Source: Clostridia bacterium
Lineage (GTDB): Bacteria; Bacillota; Clostridia; Peptostreptococcales; Anaerovoracaceae
Reading direction: 5' to 3'
Length of the DNA: 55,437 bases
Assembly (NCBI GenBank): GCA_910575405.1
Contig: CAJTER010000031.1
Span: 1-55,437 of the forward strand
Below, one piece after another: positions 6,488 to 14,113 of this stretch (the stretch's first letter is position 1; each line of letters begins with the position of its first letter). The notes beneath the pieces are model-generated. The model was not told the origin of the DNA and searched no databases. It was given only the letters and a program-made list of their open reading frames with translations. Both the position numbers and the translations under genes were made by a program.

Positions 6488-9173
6488 ATACCGATAGGTA
6501 AGGCTCTGACTTTCGTCTCGGCCTTTTCCCCCGGCCCACACCGGACGGGCACCTTTCAGCGCATCCGGCGTACCCTCTTACTTTGTGAAGATTCCCCCAT
6601 TCCAAAGGGGTCTCTTGCTCAACAAGCAAACGACATATTCACAATCAATCTCTTTGCAAGGAATCAATAAGTGCTTTTATTCTCCGTATCTTTCTGGGAA
6701 AAATGGAATAAAGCCGCTCCGGGGTACTGCTGTGCAGTATCGTATGTTCCATTTCTGAAAGCACACAGAGGTTTTCAAAATCATTTGTTCCGCCTTTGCT
6801 AAGTGGTTTGATATGGTGGCAGTGGTATTCGTCTACGGGGACAAAATTTCCCGACAGATAGCTGACACCTTTCATGGAACTGTATTTACTGATTCTGAAC
6901 ATGGCTAACCGGCTGTTTTTGATGTATTTTGAAGTGTTGACTAAGTAGCTGATATCCTTCATTGATACACCGGGATTGTGCTTCTTTTCGCCGTAGGCAT
7001 AAGGATTTTTACGGATTACCTTGCCCTTTTCTGCAGCTATCAGTTTATTGTCCCAACTGGCCCATTGAATCTCAATGACCGGGAACTGATGGAAGCAGTA
7101 ATAGCCACGCTTTCCCCATGAGCGGTATTCTCCGCCCTGAAAGTTATCCTTGTAAGCTTGGTCTTTTATGAATTTAACATCTCTGCTCATTGTGTGATAA
7201 AACAATTCTTTGATTCGCCAACCTATTTTTCTAAAGCTCAAACAAAACAGAGACATGCCTTTATAGTAGTTGTGGACTCCCACCACATAGGCATTCCATG
7301 CGTGTATTGTTTCAAATGACGGATTGCGCCTGATGTCATGTAGCAGTTCCCTGCATTTCTTAACAATCACGTCCTCTTTGCTTTTTGGAAGCTCATTTGT
7401 CACCATCAGCTTCCCCTTTTGCTGTGGGTTCTTCGTCTGCTTTTTATAGGCATAGAAGTCATATCCCAGATACTTCATCTTTTCCCGGGTAAGGTCATAT
7501 ATTTTTGTCTTATCCTCGTTGATTTCCAGCTTCATGTTCCGTGTCAGGTAATTCGTAACACTGTATTTGAATTTCACAGCGTCCTCATAATCCTTGCACA
7601 ATACCAGAATGTCATCAGCATACCTCACATGAATCCCAACTTTTAGATTTGTGAGTGCGAGGTTGCGTCGCTTGTTCGCATAGTTGTGAAACTTTGCAAC
7701 GCTTCTGTCATGCCAGCAATCACCCTGGTCACGGAGCCATACATCAAATCGATGTAGATATACATTACTGATTAACGGCCCCAAAATCGAACCTTGTGGA
7801 GAGCCTTTCGGATTCTCCACTTTACAGGAATCCTCATAGTATCCCTTTTTAATGAAACGGTAGATATAGTTGAGGATTATCTGGTCTTTTATCCCGATAT
7901 GCCACAGTTCCCGGTATGCTATATCCGGGTCTATGGTTCCGAAGAAATCTTTCATATCCACGGACAGGACATAGGGCATTGTCTGACATTGGCTTTTCAC
8001 CTTTGCCAGCGCATTGTGAGTGCTGACCTGTTTCCGGAATCCGAATGAACTCTCTACAAATTTTGTTTCACAATAGGGTTCCACCACCAGTTGAATACAT
8101 TTTTCAACCAGCTTATCCCAAATGGAGCAAATCCCAAGAGGCCGCTTCTTCCCATTGCTTTTCGGTATGTACGTTCTCCGTACATAATCCATTCTTTTGT
8201 TTGTCAGACGGTCTTTCACAATCTCCGCAAGTTCCTGAATAGAGTAGGGTTCCAGAGTTTTGATGTTTGTTTTATCCGGCCCCAGTGCCATTCTTCCCGG
8301 ACTTTTGCTTAATTGACGCAGTGCAAGGGCTACGTTATCAGTGTCATAAACCATGACGTGGAGTGCCCGTAGGTCAATTCTGTTATTCTGGAAATCTTCA
8401 AACCGCTTTTCCATGTCCACAAAATAGATGTTATTGGTACTCAATTACTTTTCTTTGGTTCTTCATAGGTTGTCGCCTCATTTCCGTAACGAATAGTCTC
8501 TTGCGTCTAATCAGGCGAATCGGAAATATTGTTTTATTATTCAAAGCAAGACTAAGGCCCTTCGCTACCCCCTGTTTCTTGACAGGGTATCTACGCTACT
8601 ATGGCCCCGCTGACTACCCGTTCATAACCTTTCTGGCCTTACCCTTTCAGTGCGGGCCGTCCCCGGCTATTCCTAAACGTCGGGCAGTTCGCCCTTATCA
8701 ATATGACTGCCTTAATACTGCACTTAGGACTTCCTCTGCTCCGTAAACCTGGGTCTCCCCGATACGTTTTACACGTATTCTATGGCGGCCATAACGCCAT
8801 CCCCCATAGTGACAAAACGAAATCACGTGAGGTAGATTTATTATTCCGTCCTCTCTGCACAGCAGAGCAGGATAGGGTTCATAACGAAGCTTTAGCAAAT
8901 GCGGAATGTTGAATCCATATGCAGTGGAACCCGGGGTGTGCTGTCACCAGCAGTGTCCCCGCCTTCACCTATGCTTCGCGACTGCCTGTTACCAGACAGC
9001 CGGCAGGAGTATTAGTCGAGGTCGGATACATGGAATATTTGGCTTCCATGCCGCCTCCAGTCATATCAATTACCTACAAGAGTGTGCCGCTTTTCACCTC
9101 CTTAGCACCTCTTATCAGGTTTGCAGTGGTGTCACCCTACTACGGGAGTTTTACACTGCAATTAGGGTCGCAC
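6488..9173 (-). mobile_element. Complete group II intron in virD4 (2,686 nt)
   Basis: The 5' end is GTGCGACCCTAATTGC at 9173 (minus strand); the 3' end is CCTTACCTATCGGTAT at 6488. Domain V is visible just upstream of the 3' end as GCCGGATGCGCTGAAAGGTG followed by CCCGTCCGGTG, with a GAAA loop. Domain VI follows, with the putative branch A in CTTACCTAT. Positions 8445-9173 hold the domain I-III RNA. The maturase ORF sits in domain IV. Removing exactly this segment restores the virD4 frame, which fixes both splice sites. The intron has the same orientation as its host gene, as splicing requires. Confidence 0.93.
6645..8444 (-). CDS. ltrA: Group II intron reverse transcriptase/maturase with HNH domain
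   Basis: Intron-encoded protein of about 599 residues that assists splicing and drives retrohoming. Reverse transcriptase motifs in order: YIPKSNGKKRPLGICSIWDK (RT1-2), ESSFGFRKQVSTHNAL (RT3), VLSVDMKDFFGTID (RT3-4), GSPQGSILGPLISNVYLH (RT4), and the catalytic VRYADDILVLC (RT5). Maturase domain X follows, then a C-terminal HNH endonuclease with CHHIKPLSKGGTNDFENLCV and a later H, needed to cut the second target strand. The start is uncertain: TTG at 8444 has only a weak ribosome site, and an in-frame ATG lies at 8414. All motifs are intact, so the intron could be mobile. Confidence 0.93.
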   Translation of the reverse strand: MSTNNIYFVDMEKRFEDFQNNRIDLRALHVMVYDTDNVALALRQLSKSPGRMALGPDKTNIKTLEPYSIQELAEIVKDRLTNKRMDYVRRTYIPKSNGKKRPLGICSIWDKLVEKCIQLVVEPYCETKFVESSFGFRKQVSTHNALAKVKSQCQTMPYVLSVDMKDFFGTIDPDIAYRELWHIGIKDQIILNYIYRFIKKGYYEDSCKVENPKGSPQGSILGPLISNVYLHRFDVWLRDQGDCWHDRSVAKFHNYANKRRNLALTNLKVGIHVRYADDILVLCKDYEDAVKFKYSVTNYLTRNMKLEINEDKTKIYDLTREKMKYLGYDFYAYKKQTKNPQQKGKLMVTNELPKSKEDVIVKKCRELLHDIRRNPSFETIHAWNAYVVGVHNYYKGMSLFCLSFRKIGWRIKELFYHTMSRDVKFIKDQAYKDNFQGGEYRSWGKRGYYCFHQFPVIEIQWASWDNKLIAAEKGKVIRKNPYAYGEKKHNPGVSMKDISYLVNTSKYIKNSRLAMFRISKYSSMKGVSYLSGNFVPVDEYHCHHIKPLSKGGTNDFENLCVLSEMEHTILHSSTPERLYSIFPRKIRRIKALIDSLQRD

Positions 9174-10035
9174 CATTTTTGAAGGTTTCGTCATCCTCCC
9201 GGACTTCCATGCTGTTTATCATTTCCACCAGCGTATTCATGTTGCGTTCTTCCTCCGGCCCCTCAAAGACGATGTAGGCCACAAGGGCACAGTACAAGAG
9301 GGTTTCGGCTTTGGTCCAGAACTCGTCGCCCTCCTTGCCGTCGCCTTTGGTGTTGGCGATCAGGGCGGTAACGAATTTCAAAACATCGCTCTCCGTCTTG
9401 ATATAGGCCAGCGGATTGTAGTGCATGGATTTTGAAAAGTCGATACTGTTGAACACCCGCACCCTATATTTCTCCCGTTGCAGAAACCGCCCGCACTGAT
9501 CGAGGGTGCCGCCCTTCGGGTCTACCACCACATACGAGGAATGGGCTTGAAGGAGTTGCGGGGTCAGCCAGAACCTTGTCTTTCCCGAACCGGACGAGCC
9601 GATGACACAGGCGTTTAGGTTCCGGGCATTGGCGGGTATCTTCGGGCGGGTGTTCATGGTAAGGAACTCCGTCCCGGTCAGAATGACATTGTTCTGAAAT
9701 TTAGGGTCTACAAACGGCTTTATATCCTCCTTTGTTCCAAAACGGGCGGTGCCGTACTCCGCATCCCGCCGGAATTTTTTCGCCTGCCTGATCTTTGACT
9801 GTATCAGCAGATACATCCCAGCCGCACCGGCAAGGCCCACCAGCAGGTCAATACCTCCCAGCCCCGGCCAGTAGGTTTCAAAGGCTTTGGGGAAGGTGTC
9901 GAGCATCCCCATGAGCTTTGTCCCGAAGTCTGTGCCGGGGGCGATCCGGTAGGCCGTCCCGATTTTGGAGAAGAACCAGAACACAAAGAGGTACGGCAGG
10001 TTTGGGAGCACATATTTTCTGATCTTGTCACTCAA
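9174..10035 (-). CDS. virD4: VirD4/TraG coupling protein, 5' exon
   Basis: First exon of the coupling protein. It begins MSDKIRKYVLPNLPYLFVFW with an N-terminal membrane segment, and has a second one near residues 63-80 (GIDLLVGLAGAAGMYLLIQS). The Walker A GSSGSGKTRFWLTPQ follows, then SYVVVDPKGGTLDQCGRFL and KSMHYNPLAYIKTESDVLKF. It overlaps the pcfB stop by four bases (ATGA-type). The exon ends after FKN plus one base at 9174, where the group II intron starts; reading on gives a false stop 17 bases into the intron. See the 3' exon at 5526-6487. Confidence 0.93.
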
Positions 10036-10502
10036 CGTCCGTCCTTCACCGCCTCTCTGGTCCGCTGCTTTTCCTTTGCCTGTGTCCTGATCTGCTCCGT
10101 GAATTTCCGAAGCTGACCGAGGATGGAAGCCTTATCCTGCTCTTTATTCAGCACCTTTGCACTGTACTTCTGGAAGGCCGCTGTGATGGCGTCCGCCTGA
10201 TTGGCTTTGAAGAACAGCAGGTAATGGCCGGGGCTCACTTTATGGAAAGCGTAGTCCACATGGAACTCCTTCGCGATCCGGTCAAAATCCTTTGGGGCTC
10301 CCACATAGGGCATGGCGCTTTTGCCGCCATAGTGGTTCATCAGCTTTTTTACACTCTGGCGTCCCTGCGGGGTCAGCGCCTTCCGGTGGTGCTTTTTCAG
10401 CGCCCGCGCTACCTTCCCAAAAGCGGCAGCCAGCACTTTTCCCGTGAGCTTCGTTGTCCTGATCGAAAGGGCAACCGTTTTTTGGTTTACTTCTTCCTGC
10501 AT
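10032..10502 (-). CDS. pcfB: PcfB family protein (DUF3801)
   Basis: The 156-residue soluble protein starts MQEEVNQKTVALSIRTTKLT and has the PcfB core LTGKVLAAAFGKVARALKKH, GRQSVKKLMNHYGGKS and VDYAFHKVSPGHYLLFFKA. In the enterococcal plasmid pCF10, PcfB works with the VirD4-type coupling protein PcfC. Here the stop overlaps the start of virD4 by four bases, consistent with a stoichiometric pair. The C-terminal quarter is strongly basic and charged. The ribosome site AAAGGAGG is close before the ATG. The junction upstream carries the hairpin repeat. Confidence 0.88.
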   Translation of the reverse strand: MQEEVNQKTVALSIRTTKLTGKVLAAAFGKVARALKKHHRKALTPQGRQSVKKLMNHYGGKSAMPYVGAPKDFDRIAKEFHVDYAFHKVSPGHYLLFFKANQADAITAAFQKYSAKVLNKEQDKASILGQLRKFTEQIRTQAKEKQRTREAVKDGR

Positions 10503-10569
10503 AAAACCTCCTTTCCGTCGGGGTTCCCGCTATCCGGGAGGCCCCCGTACAATCTCGGGGAACAGAAAA

Positions 10570-10592
10570 CCTCGGGCCAATGTGGCCCGAGG
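10570..10592 (-). repeat. ICE stop-codon hairpin, copy 6
   Basis: Arms CCTCGGGCCA and TGGCCCGAGG with loop ATG. It lies one base after the stop codon of the 10594 gene. A second hairpin (GGGGTTCCCG with CGGGAGGCCCC) follows at about 10518-10543, before the pcfB ribosome site. Confidence 0.9.
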
Positions 10593-10593
10593 C

Positions 10594-11631
10594 TTACCGC
10601 TCGGCATCCCTGCCGGACGGAGCTTTCTTTTCCGGCTCCGTCTGGACTTTTTCGCCCTGTTCCCGCATGGTCTGCAAGATAGAGGGCTTCTTTTGAAGCT
10701 GGGAGGGCTTTTCGCCGGACAGCGGCTTGATACATTCCAGCCGGTCAGCCGCCCGGATGGCGTTGTCCGTGAGCTGCCTCTGCCATGCGCCCACGCTGGG
10801 AGCCCAGCGAAAGCCGCTGCTTTTCAGCTCGGCCCGGGTGTCCGCGTCAGGCTTTCCATCAAAGAATACCTGCAAGCGGTTGTCCTCCCGGTTCATCTCC
10901 ACACGGCCCCCGTCGAACTCCCAGCCGGAAAATTCCCGCTGTGCCTGTTTGGAAAGCTGTTCGATACGGGCCTTTACCCGGCGGATCTCCGCATTGTTGT
11001 TGGTAAGCTGGTAGCTTTCAAAAGGCCTCGGGTCGCTCCGCCAGCTTGACGCCATGCTTGCTTTCAGCTTTTCAATCTGGTCCGGCGACAGCAGCGCACA
11101 GCCGTCCAGCTTGCCATGCTTGCGGTAATAGGCGTTGACCTCCTTCATAATGAGCTGGGAGCGTTCCAGCCCGTCCAGCTTCTTCTGGAGCTTTTCAATC
11201 GCTGCCGGGTCATCGGCGCTGATCCCGCCCATACCGGTGCTGCGTATCTTATCCAGCAGCCCTTGAATATACCGCCATTCCTCCATGTTGCTATCCCTGG
11301 CCCGGTTCTGTTTTTCCTTCTTTCCTACCGGGAAATTGGCAGGTCCGGCGATCATCACAGAGGGAACCCTTACGTCAATGGCAAAGCTCTGGTTCATGTT
11401 TTCGGCCAGCTTGCGGGCGTAGGTGTCTAACAGATGGTCGATCTTCTCATGGTACATGGGGTCCACCCGGGATTTCTGCTGTTCCGCTATGGCGGCGGCC
11501 TTGTCTACCATTGCCCGGTATTCCGCCGTTGCGCTCCCTTCCTTGTAGTCGGAAAAGCTGTTCATTTCCTTTGCCCGGCGGGCGGCCCCTTCATTGATAG
11601 AGTAATAGTTGATGGTGTGCACCTCCTTCAT
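10594..11631 (-). CDS. Conserved ICE protein of unknown function
   Basis: About 345 residues, predicted soluble. I recognise it only as a protein common in Tn1549-like elements. The N-terminal part is HTINYYSINEGAARRAKEMN and VDPMYHEKIDHLLDTYARKL. The middle is a charged helix. The C-terminal region FSGWEFDGGRVEMNREDNRL, then SSGFRWAPSVGAWQRQLTDN, resembles a small module seen in other mobile-element proteins. The start is odd: the ATG at 11631 is immediately followed by AAGGAGGTG, the only good ribosome site, so it would lie inside the gene. Initiation just downstream would need a rare codon (ATC, codon 7). The gene lies between ArdA and PcfB, with hairpin repeats at both junctions. Confidence 0.75.
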   Translation of the reverse strand: MKEVHTINYYSINEGAARRAKEMNSFSDYKEGSATAEYRAMVDKAAAIAEQQKSRVDPMYHEKIDHLLDTYARKLAENMNQSFAIDVRVPSVMIAGPANFPVGKKEKQNRARDSNMEEWRYIQGLLDKIRSTGMGGISADDPAAIEKLQKKLDGLERSQLIMKEVNAYYRKHGKLDGCALLSPDQIEKLKASMASSWRSDPRPFESYQLTNNNAEIRRVKARIEQLSKQAQREFSGWEFDGGRVEMNREDNRLQVFFDGKPDADTRAELKSSGFRWAPSVGAWQRQLTDNAIRAADRLECIKPLSGEKPSQLQKKPSILQTMREQGEKVQTEPEKKAPSGRDAER

Positions 11632-11632
11632 G

Positions 11633-11655
11633 CTTCGGGCCATGTTGGCCCGAAG
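11633..11655 (-). repeat. ICE stop-codon hairpin, copy 7
   Basis: Arms CTTCGGGCCA and TGGCCCGAAG, a perfect ten-base match, with loop TGT. It starts two bases after the ardA stop and ends one base before the ATG of the next gene, so the hairpin could also affect that start. Confidence 0.9.
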
Positions 11656-11657
11656 TC

Positions 11658-12371
11658 TTACCGTTCTTCATGGGAAGGCCCCGCCTTGTCCTTTTTCGGA
11701 GCGGGCGGGGCCTCTTGAAACCGTTTGAGTGCAGCGAGAATGGAATGGACAGGCTCGGCCTTTTCAGGATAGGCAAATATCCGGTGTTCAGGCGGAATGT
11801 CCTGTGGCCCGTGGTAATACTCCTTGAAGCCCTCCGGGACTGCCGATACATATCCACCGGGAGCGAATACGCCGCCCTCGTTGATACGCACATCCCGCCC
11901 GTATGCTTCATAATCGAAGTAGTTCTGAATGTGCTCCGGTATCTCGATGGTCCCCAGCTCGTCGGCGTAAAGACGGCCCAGCCCTTCATCATCGGAAATA
12001 TCCGGGTAAAAGCGGTAAAGGTCAAGGTTCTGCGTCAGGTTTATCAAATCCTTCACGCTCCGGGTGTGGTTTCCCAAGACAAGAGCGGCTTCAAAAGTTT
12101 CCAGTCCGCCCTTATCCCGTACTTCCAGCAGAGCGTGGCCCAGCTCGTTCAGCTCGTCGATGTCCTCACATTCGTAGAGATGATCGTAGAGCCCCAGCAC
12201 ATCACTGTCAAAGCTGGTAAAGAACACTTCGCTGTACCGTTTCCCGTCTATCCCGATTTTGGCAAGGGCGGCCTGCAACTCCTGTGTCGTCATGGGGAAA
12301 TGTACCGTTGTCCCTACCTCAATCCCCATTAAGGGGTACAGGGCTGTATTGGTTATATAGGCTTCAAACAT
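11658..12371 (-). CDS. ardA: Antirestriction protein ArdA
   Basis: Acidic protein of 237 residues that mimics B-form DNA and inhibits type I restriction enzymes, protecting DNA just after transfer. It starts MFEAYITNTALYPLMGIEVG at 12371, behind AAAGGAGGAATGAGCCC; the longer frame upstream overlaps the methyltransferase gene. Family marks are the many D/E residues, DELNELGHALLEVRDK, LTQNLDLYRFYPDISDDEGL and the ending FDYEAYGRDVRINEGGVFAP. A proline/lysine tail follows. It is four bases downstream of the cytosine methyltransferase, so methylation and antirestriction functions are co-transcribed. Confidence 0.93.
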   Translation of the reverse strand: MFEAYITNTALYPLMGIEVGTTVHFPMTTQELQAALAKIGIDGKRYSEVFFTSFDSDVLGLYDHLYECEDIDELNELGHALLEVRDKGGLETFEAALVLGNHTRSVKDLINLTQNLDLYRFYPDISDDEGLGRLYADELGTIEIPEHIQNYFDYEAYGRDVRINEGGVFAPGGYVSAVPEGFKEYYHGPQDIPPEHRIFAYPEKAEPVHSILAALKRFQEAPPAPKKDKAGPSHEER

Positions 12372-12375
12372 GGGC

Positions 12376-13461
12376 TCATTCCTCCTTTCCGGCCCGGTCA
12401 GCCAGCACCTCATAAATCCCGGCCATAATGTAATCGGCGCAAGGGAGGGCAATCGCATTTCCCAGCGCCTTGTAGCGTTGCAGAGGCCGGATCTCCATGC
12501 CGTCCGCCCCGTACTTTGTCCAGCCCTCCGGCAGCCCCATCAGCCGTTCACTTTCCGTTTCCGTCAAGAAGCGGATACAGCCGCCGTCCGGGTCGCCCTC
12601 ATACCAAAAGGCGAAGGGCGTCACGTCACTGGCTAAAAGAGTGGGAAAAGGGTCAGTTGGTAATCCGAAGCTGTTTCGGAAGGCCGTTTCTTCCTGCCTT
12701 TTTGCCGCTCCCCGCATACGGAAGCACTGAAAGGGGTGGATGACTGGTATCTGCCGCCCTGTTTCAAAAGAAGCTGTTCGATCTCCTTCGGCGGCGGCCC
12801 GCCCGCCCTCTCCGCAAGGCGGAGGAAGTGGGAGCATTGGACGGGGCTTAAATAGTATGTCTGCGGCACGTCTGCCTCCAAAATCCGCCACGACGAAAAT
12901 CCGCTGCCTTCGTGCCAGCCTTCGGGAGCCTGCCCAATACTGGGCGTCCATGAGCCGCCAGCACACATCAGGCGTTCCCCCTCGCACCATTCCGGCATTT
13001 CCCCATCTTCCCGAAGGAGGCATTGGAACTTCGGTGTCCGAGAAGGCGGATAGGACGGCTCTAAAGTCCATCCGGTCATTTGTAGAAAACGCTCCCATGA
13101 CGTTTTCCCAAACAGCGATAGCTGGATATAGGTTATCAGTAGCATCCCTCATTTCCTGTATGATACGAAACGCCTGATAGAACAGGCTTGATTTTGCCCC
13201 GGCAAGGCCGGAGCGGTTGCCGATCAGAGAAAGGTTCTGACAGGGAGAGCCGAAGGTTATCACATGGACCGGCGGGATTTTCCCGCCGTCCACCTTCGTA
13301 ATATCTCCCAAATGCGCCATATCGGGAAAGTGCCTTTTGGTTATGGAGATGGGCGCTTTTTCAATCTCGCTGGCCCATACCGGACGGATACCGCACCGGG
13401 AAGCAGCCAGAGGGAACACGCCGATCCCGTCAAAAAGGCTCCCCAGCTTAATGTCCGGCAT
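12376..13461 (-). CDS. dcm: C5-cytosine DNA methyltransferase
   Basis: A 361-residue methyltransferase with ordered C5 motifs: I (LGSLFDGIGVFPLAASRCG), IV with the catalytic cysteine (VITFGSPCQNLSLIGNRSG), VI (AIAVWENVMGAFS), VIII (SRRLARRQRIFVVADFGG) and X (RYKALGNAIALPCADYIM). The target-recognition region lies between VIII and X. The product starts MPDIKLGSLF and overlaps the end of the DUF4406-like gene by 14 bases. No endonuclease partner is nearby, so it is an orphan methyltransferase of the element, likely protective. Its target site cannot be predicted. Confidence 0.93.
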   Translation of the reverse strand: MPDIKLGSLFDGIGVFPLAASRCGIRPVWASEIEKAPISITKRHFPDMAHLGDITKVDGGKIPPVHVITFGSPCQNLSLIGNRSGLAGAKSSLFYQAFRIIQEMRDATDNLYPAIAVWENVMGAFSTNDRMDFRAVLSAFSDTEVPMPPSGRWGNAGMVRGGTPDVCWRLMDAQYWAGSRRLARRQRIFVVADFGGRRAADILFKPRPMLPLPPPCGEGGRAAAEGDRTASFETGRQIPVIHPFQCFRMRGAAKRQEETAFRNSFGLPTDPFPTLLASDVTPFAFWYEGDPDGGCIRFLTETESERLMGLPEGWTKYGADGMEIRPLQRYKALGNAIALPCADYIMAGIYEVLADRAGKEE

Positions 13462-13804
13462 GGCCCGGGGTGCCGTGTCCCTTCACGGCAAGCACCCCTT
13501 CCAGCGTTGTCGCCGCAATGCCCAGCCGTCCGGCAACCGCAATATCGTTTTTTACATCCTCGTCCACAACGCTACCGCAGACGATCAGGGTATGGGAGCG
13601 CCGCAGCATATCCCGGCGCATATCAATCCCGGCCTTATGTTCCTCGGGAACGCTGTCATTCAAAAACAGCGGCAGGTACAAGAGCGGGCAGATCGGGGAA
13701 AAGCCCGCCTCATAAGTAAGACGGCAGTAGTGGGCCGCCAGCTCCATATCAACATCCGGCTCGCCGCTCCATGCGGCAGTCAGGTATGCTAAAGGTCGTT
13801 TCAT
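13448..13804 (-). CDS. DUF4406-like protein (deoxyribosyltransferase-like fold)
   Basis: A 118-residue product starting MKRPLAYLTAAWSGEPDVDM, after GGAGGCTCAACC. The pattern AYLTAAWSG, then CPLLYLPLFLND, then RRDMLRRSHTLIVCG with a following DEDVKNDIAVA block is that of DUF4406/DUF7768 proteins, a Rossmann-like family related to nucleoside 2-deoxyribosyltransferases. It occurs beside methyltransferases and antirestriction genes on ICEs. It overlaps the cytosine methyltransferase start by 14 bases. The biochemical role is unknown. A long inverted repeat lies just upstream. Confidence 0.75.
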   Translation of the reverse strand: MKRPLAYLTAAWSGEPDVDMELAAHYCRLTYEAGFSPICPLLYLPLFLNDSVPEEHKAGIDMRRDMLRRSHTLIVCGSVVDEDVKNDIAVAGRLGIAATTLEGVLAVKGHGTPGHAGH

Positions 13805-13890
13805 TGGTTGAGCCTCCATTTCTGTTTTGGTTTAGGGAAAAGCAAGGTATCGCCCAACCCCTCCGCCCCTTCCCCCGGGAAGGGGAACGG

Positions 13891-14054
13891 CTCTGGAGAA
13901 TTTATATCCCCGTCGCTTGACCGGGAAAAAGCATAACCGGGAGAAATCCGTCAAGGGTGCCTCTGGCACCGCCTGCGGCGGCGCTGCCCTTGACTGATTT
14001 TCCCGGCTATGCTACGGAATAACTGGCGACGGGGAATAATTTATATCTCCAGAG
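13891..14054. repeat. Long nested imperfect inverted repeat
   Basis: The outer arms at 13891-13916 and 14026-14054 pair through CTCTGGAG/CTCCAGAG and CCCCGTCGC/GCGACGGGG. The inner arms at 13931-13957 and 13987-14012 pair through GCATAACCGG, AAATC and GTCAAGGG. The roughly 29-base centre forms further small GC hairpins. The whole occupies the only 300-base gap in the transfer operon, between the ParB-like stop and the DUF4406-like start. Two simpler GC hairpins flank it (CCCCTTCC/GGAAGGGG at about 13866-13885, GCGGGG/CCCCGC at 14064-14080). It could be a structured leader RNA, a cis-acting DNA site such as an oriT-like element, or a relic. Confidence 0.85.
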
Positions 14055-14083
14055 CTTCGGGGCGCGGGGCAGAACCCCGCAAT

Positions 14084-14106
14084 CCTCGGGCCATGCTGAC
14101 CCGAAG
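14084..14106 (-). repeat. ICE stop-codon hairpin, copy 8
   Basis: Arms CCTCGGGCCA and TGACCCGAAG with loop TGC. It lies seven bases after the ParB-like stop codon. Nothing else sits between it and the long inverted repeat except a small GC hairpin. Confidence 0.88.
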
Positions 14107-14113
14107 TTTGGGC

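Noticed and set aside
6645-8444. Diversity-generating retroelement
   Set aside because: The reverse transcriptase has maturase and HNH domains and sits in an intron with domain V/VI; no template/variable repeats were seen.
2581-14106. CRISPR-like array from the repeated 23-base units
   Set aside because: Copies are hundreds to thousands of bases apart, tied to stop codons, with genes and not spacers between them.
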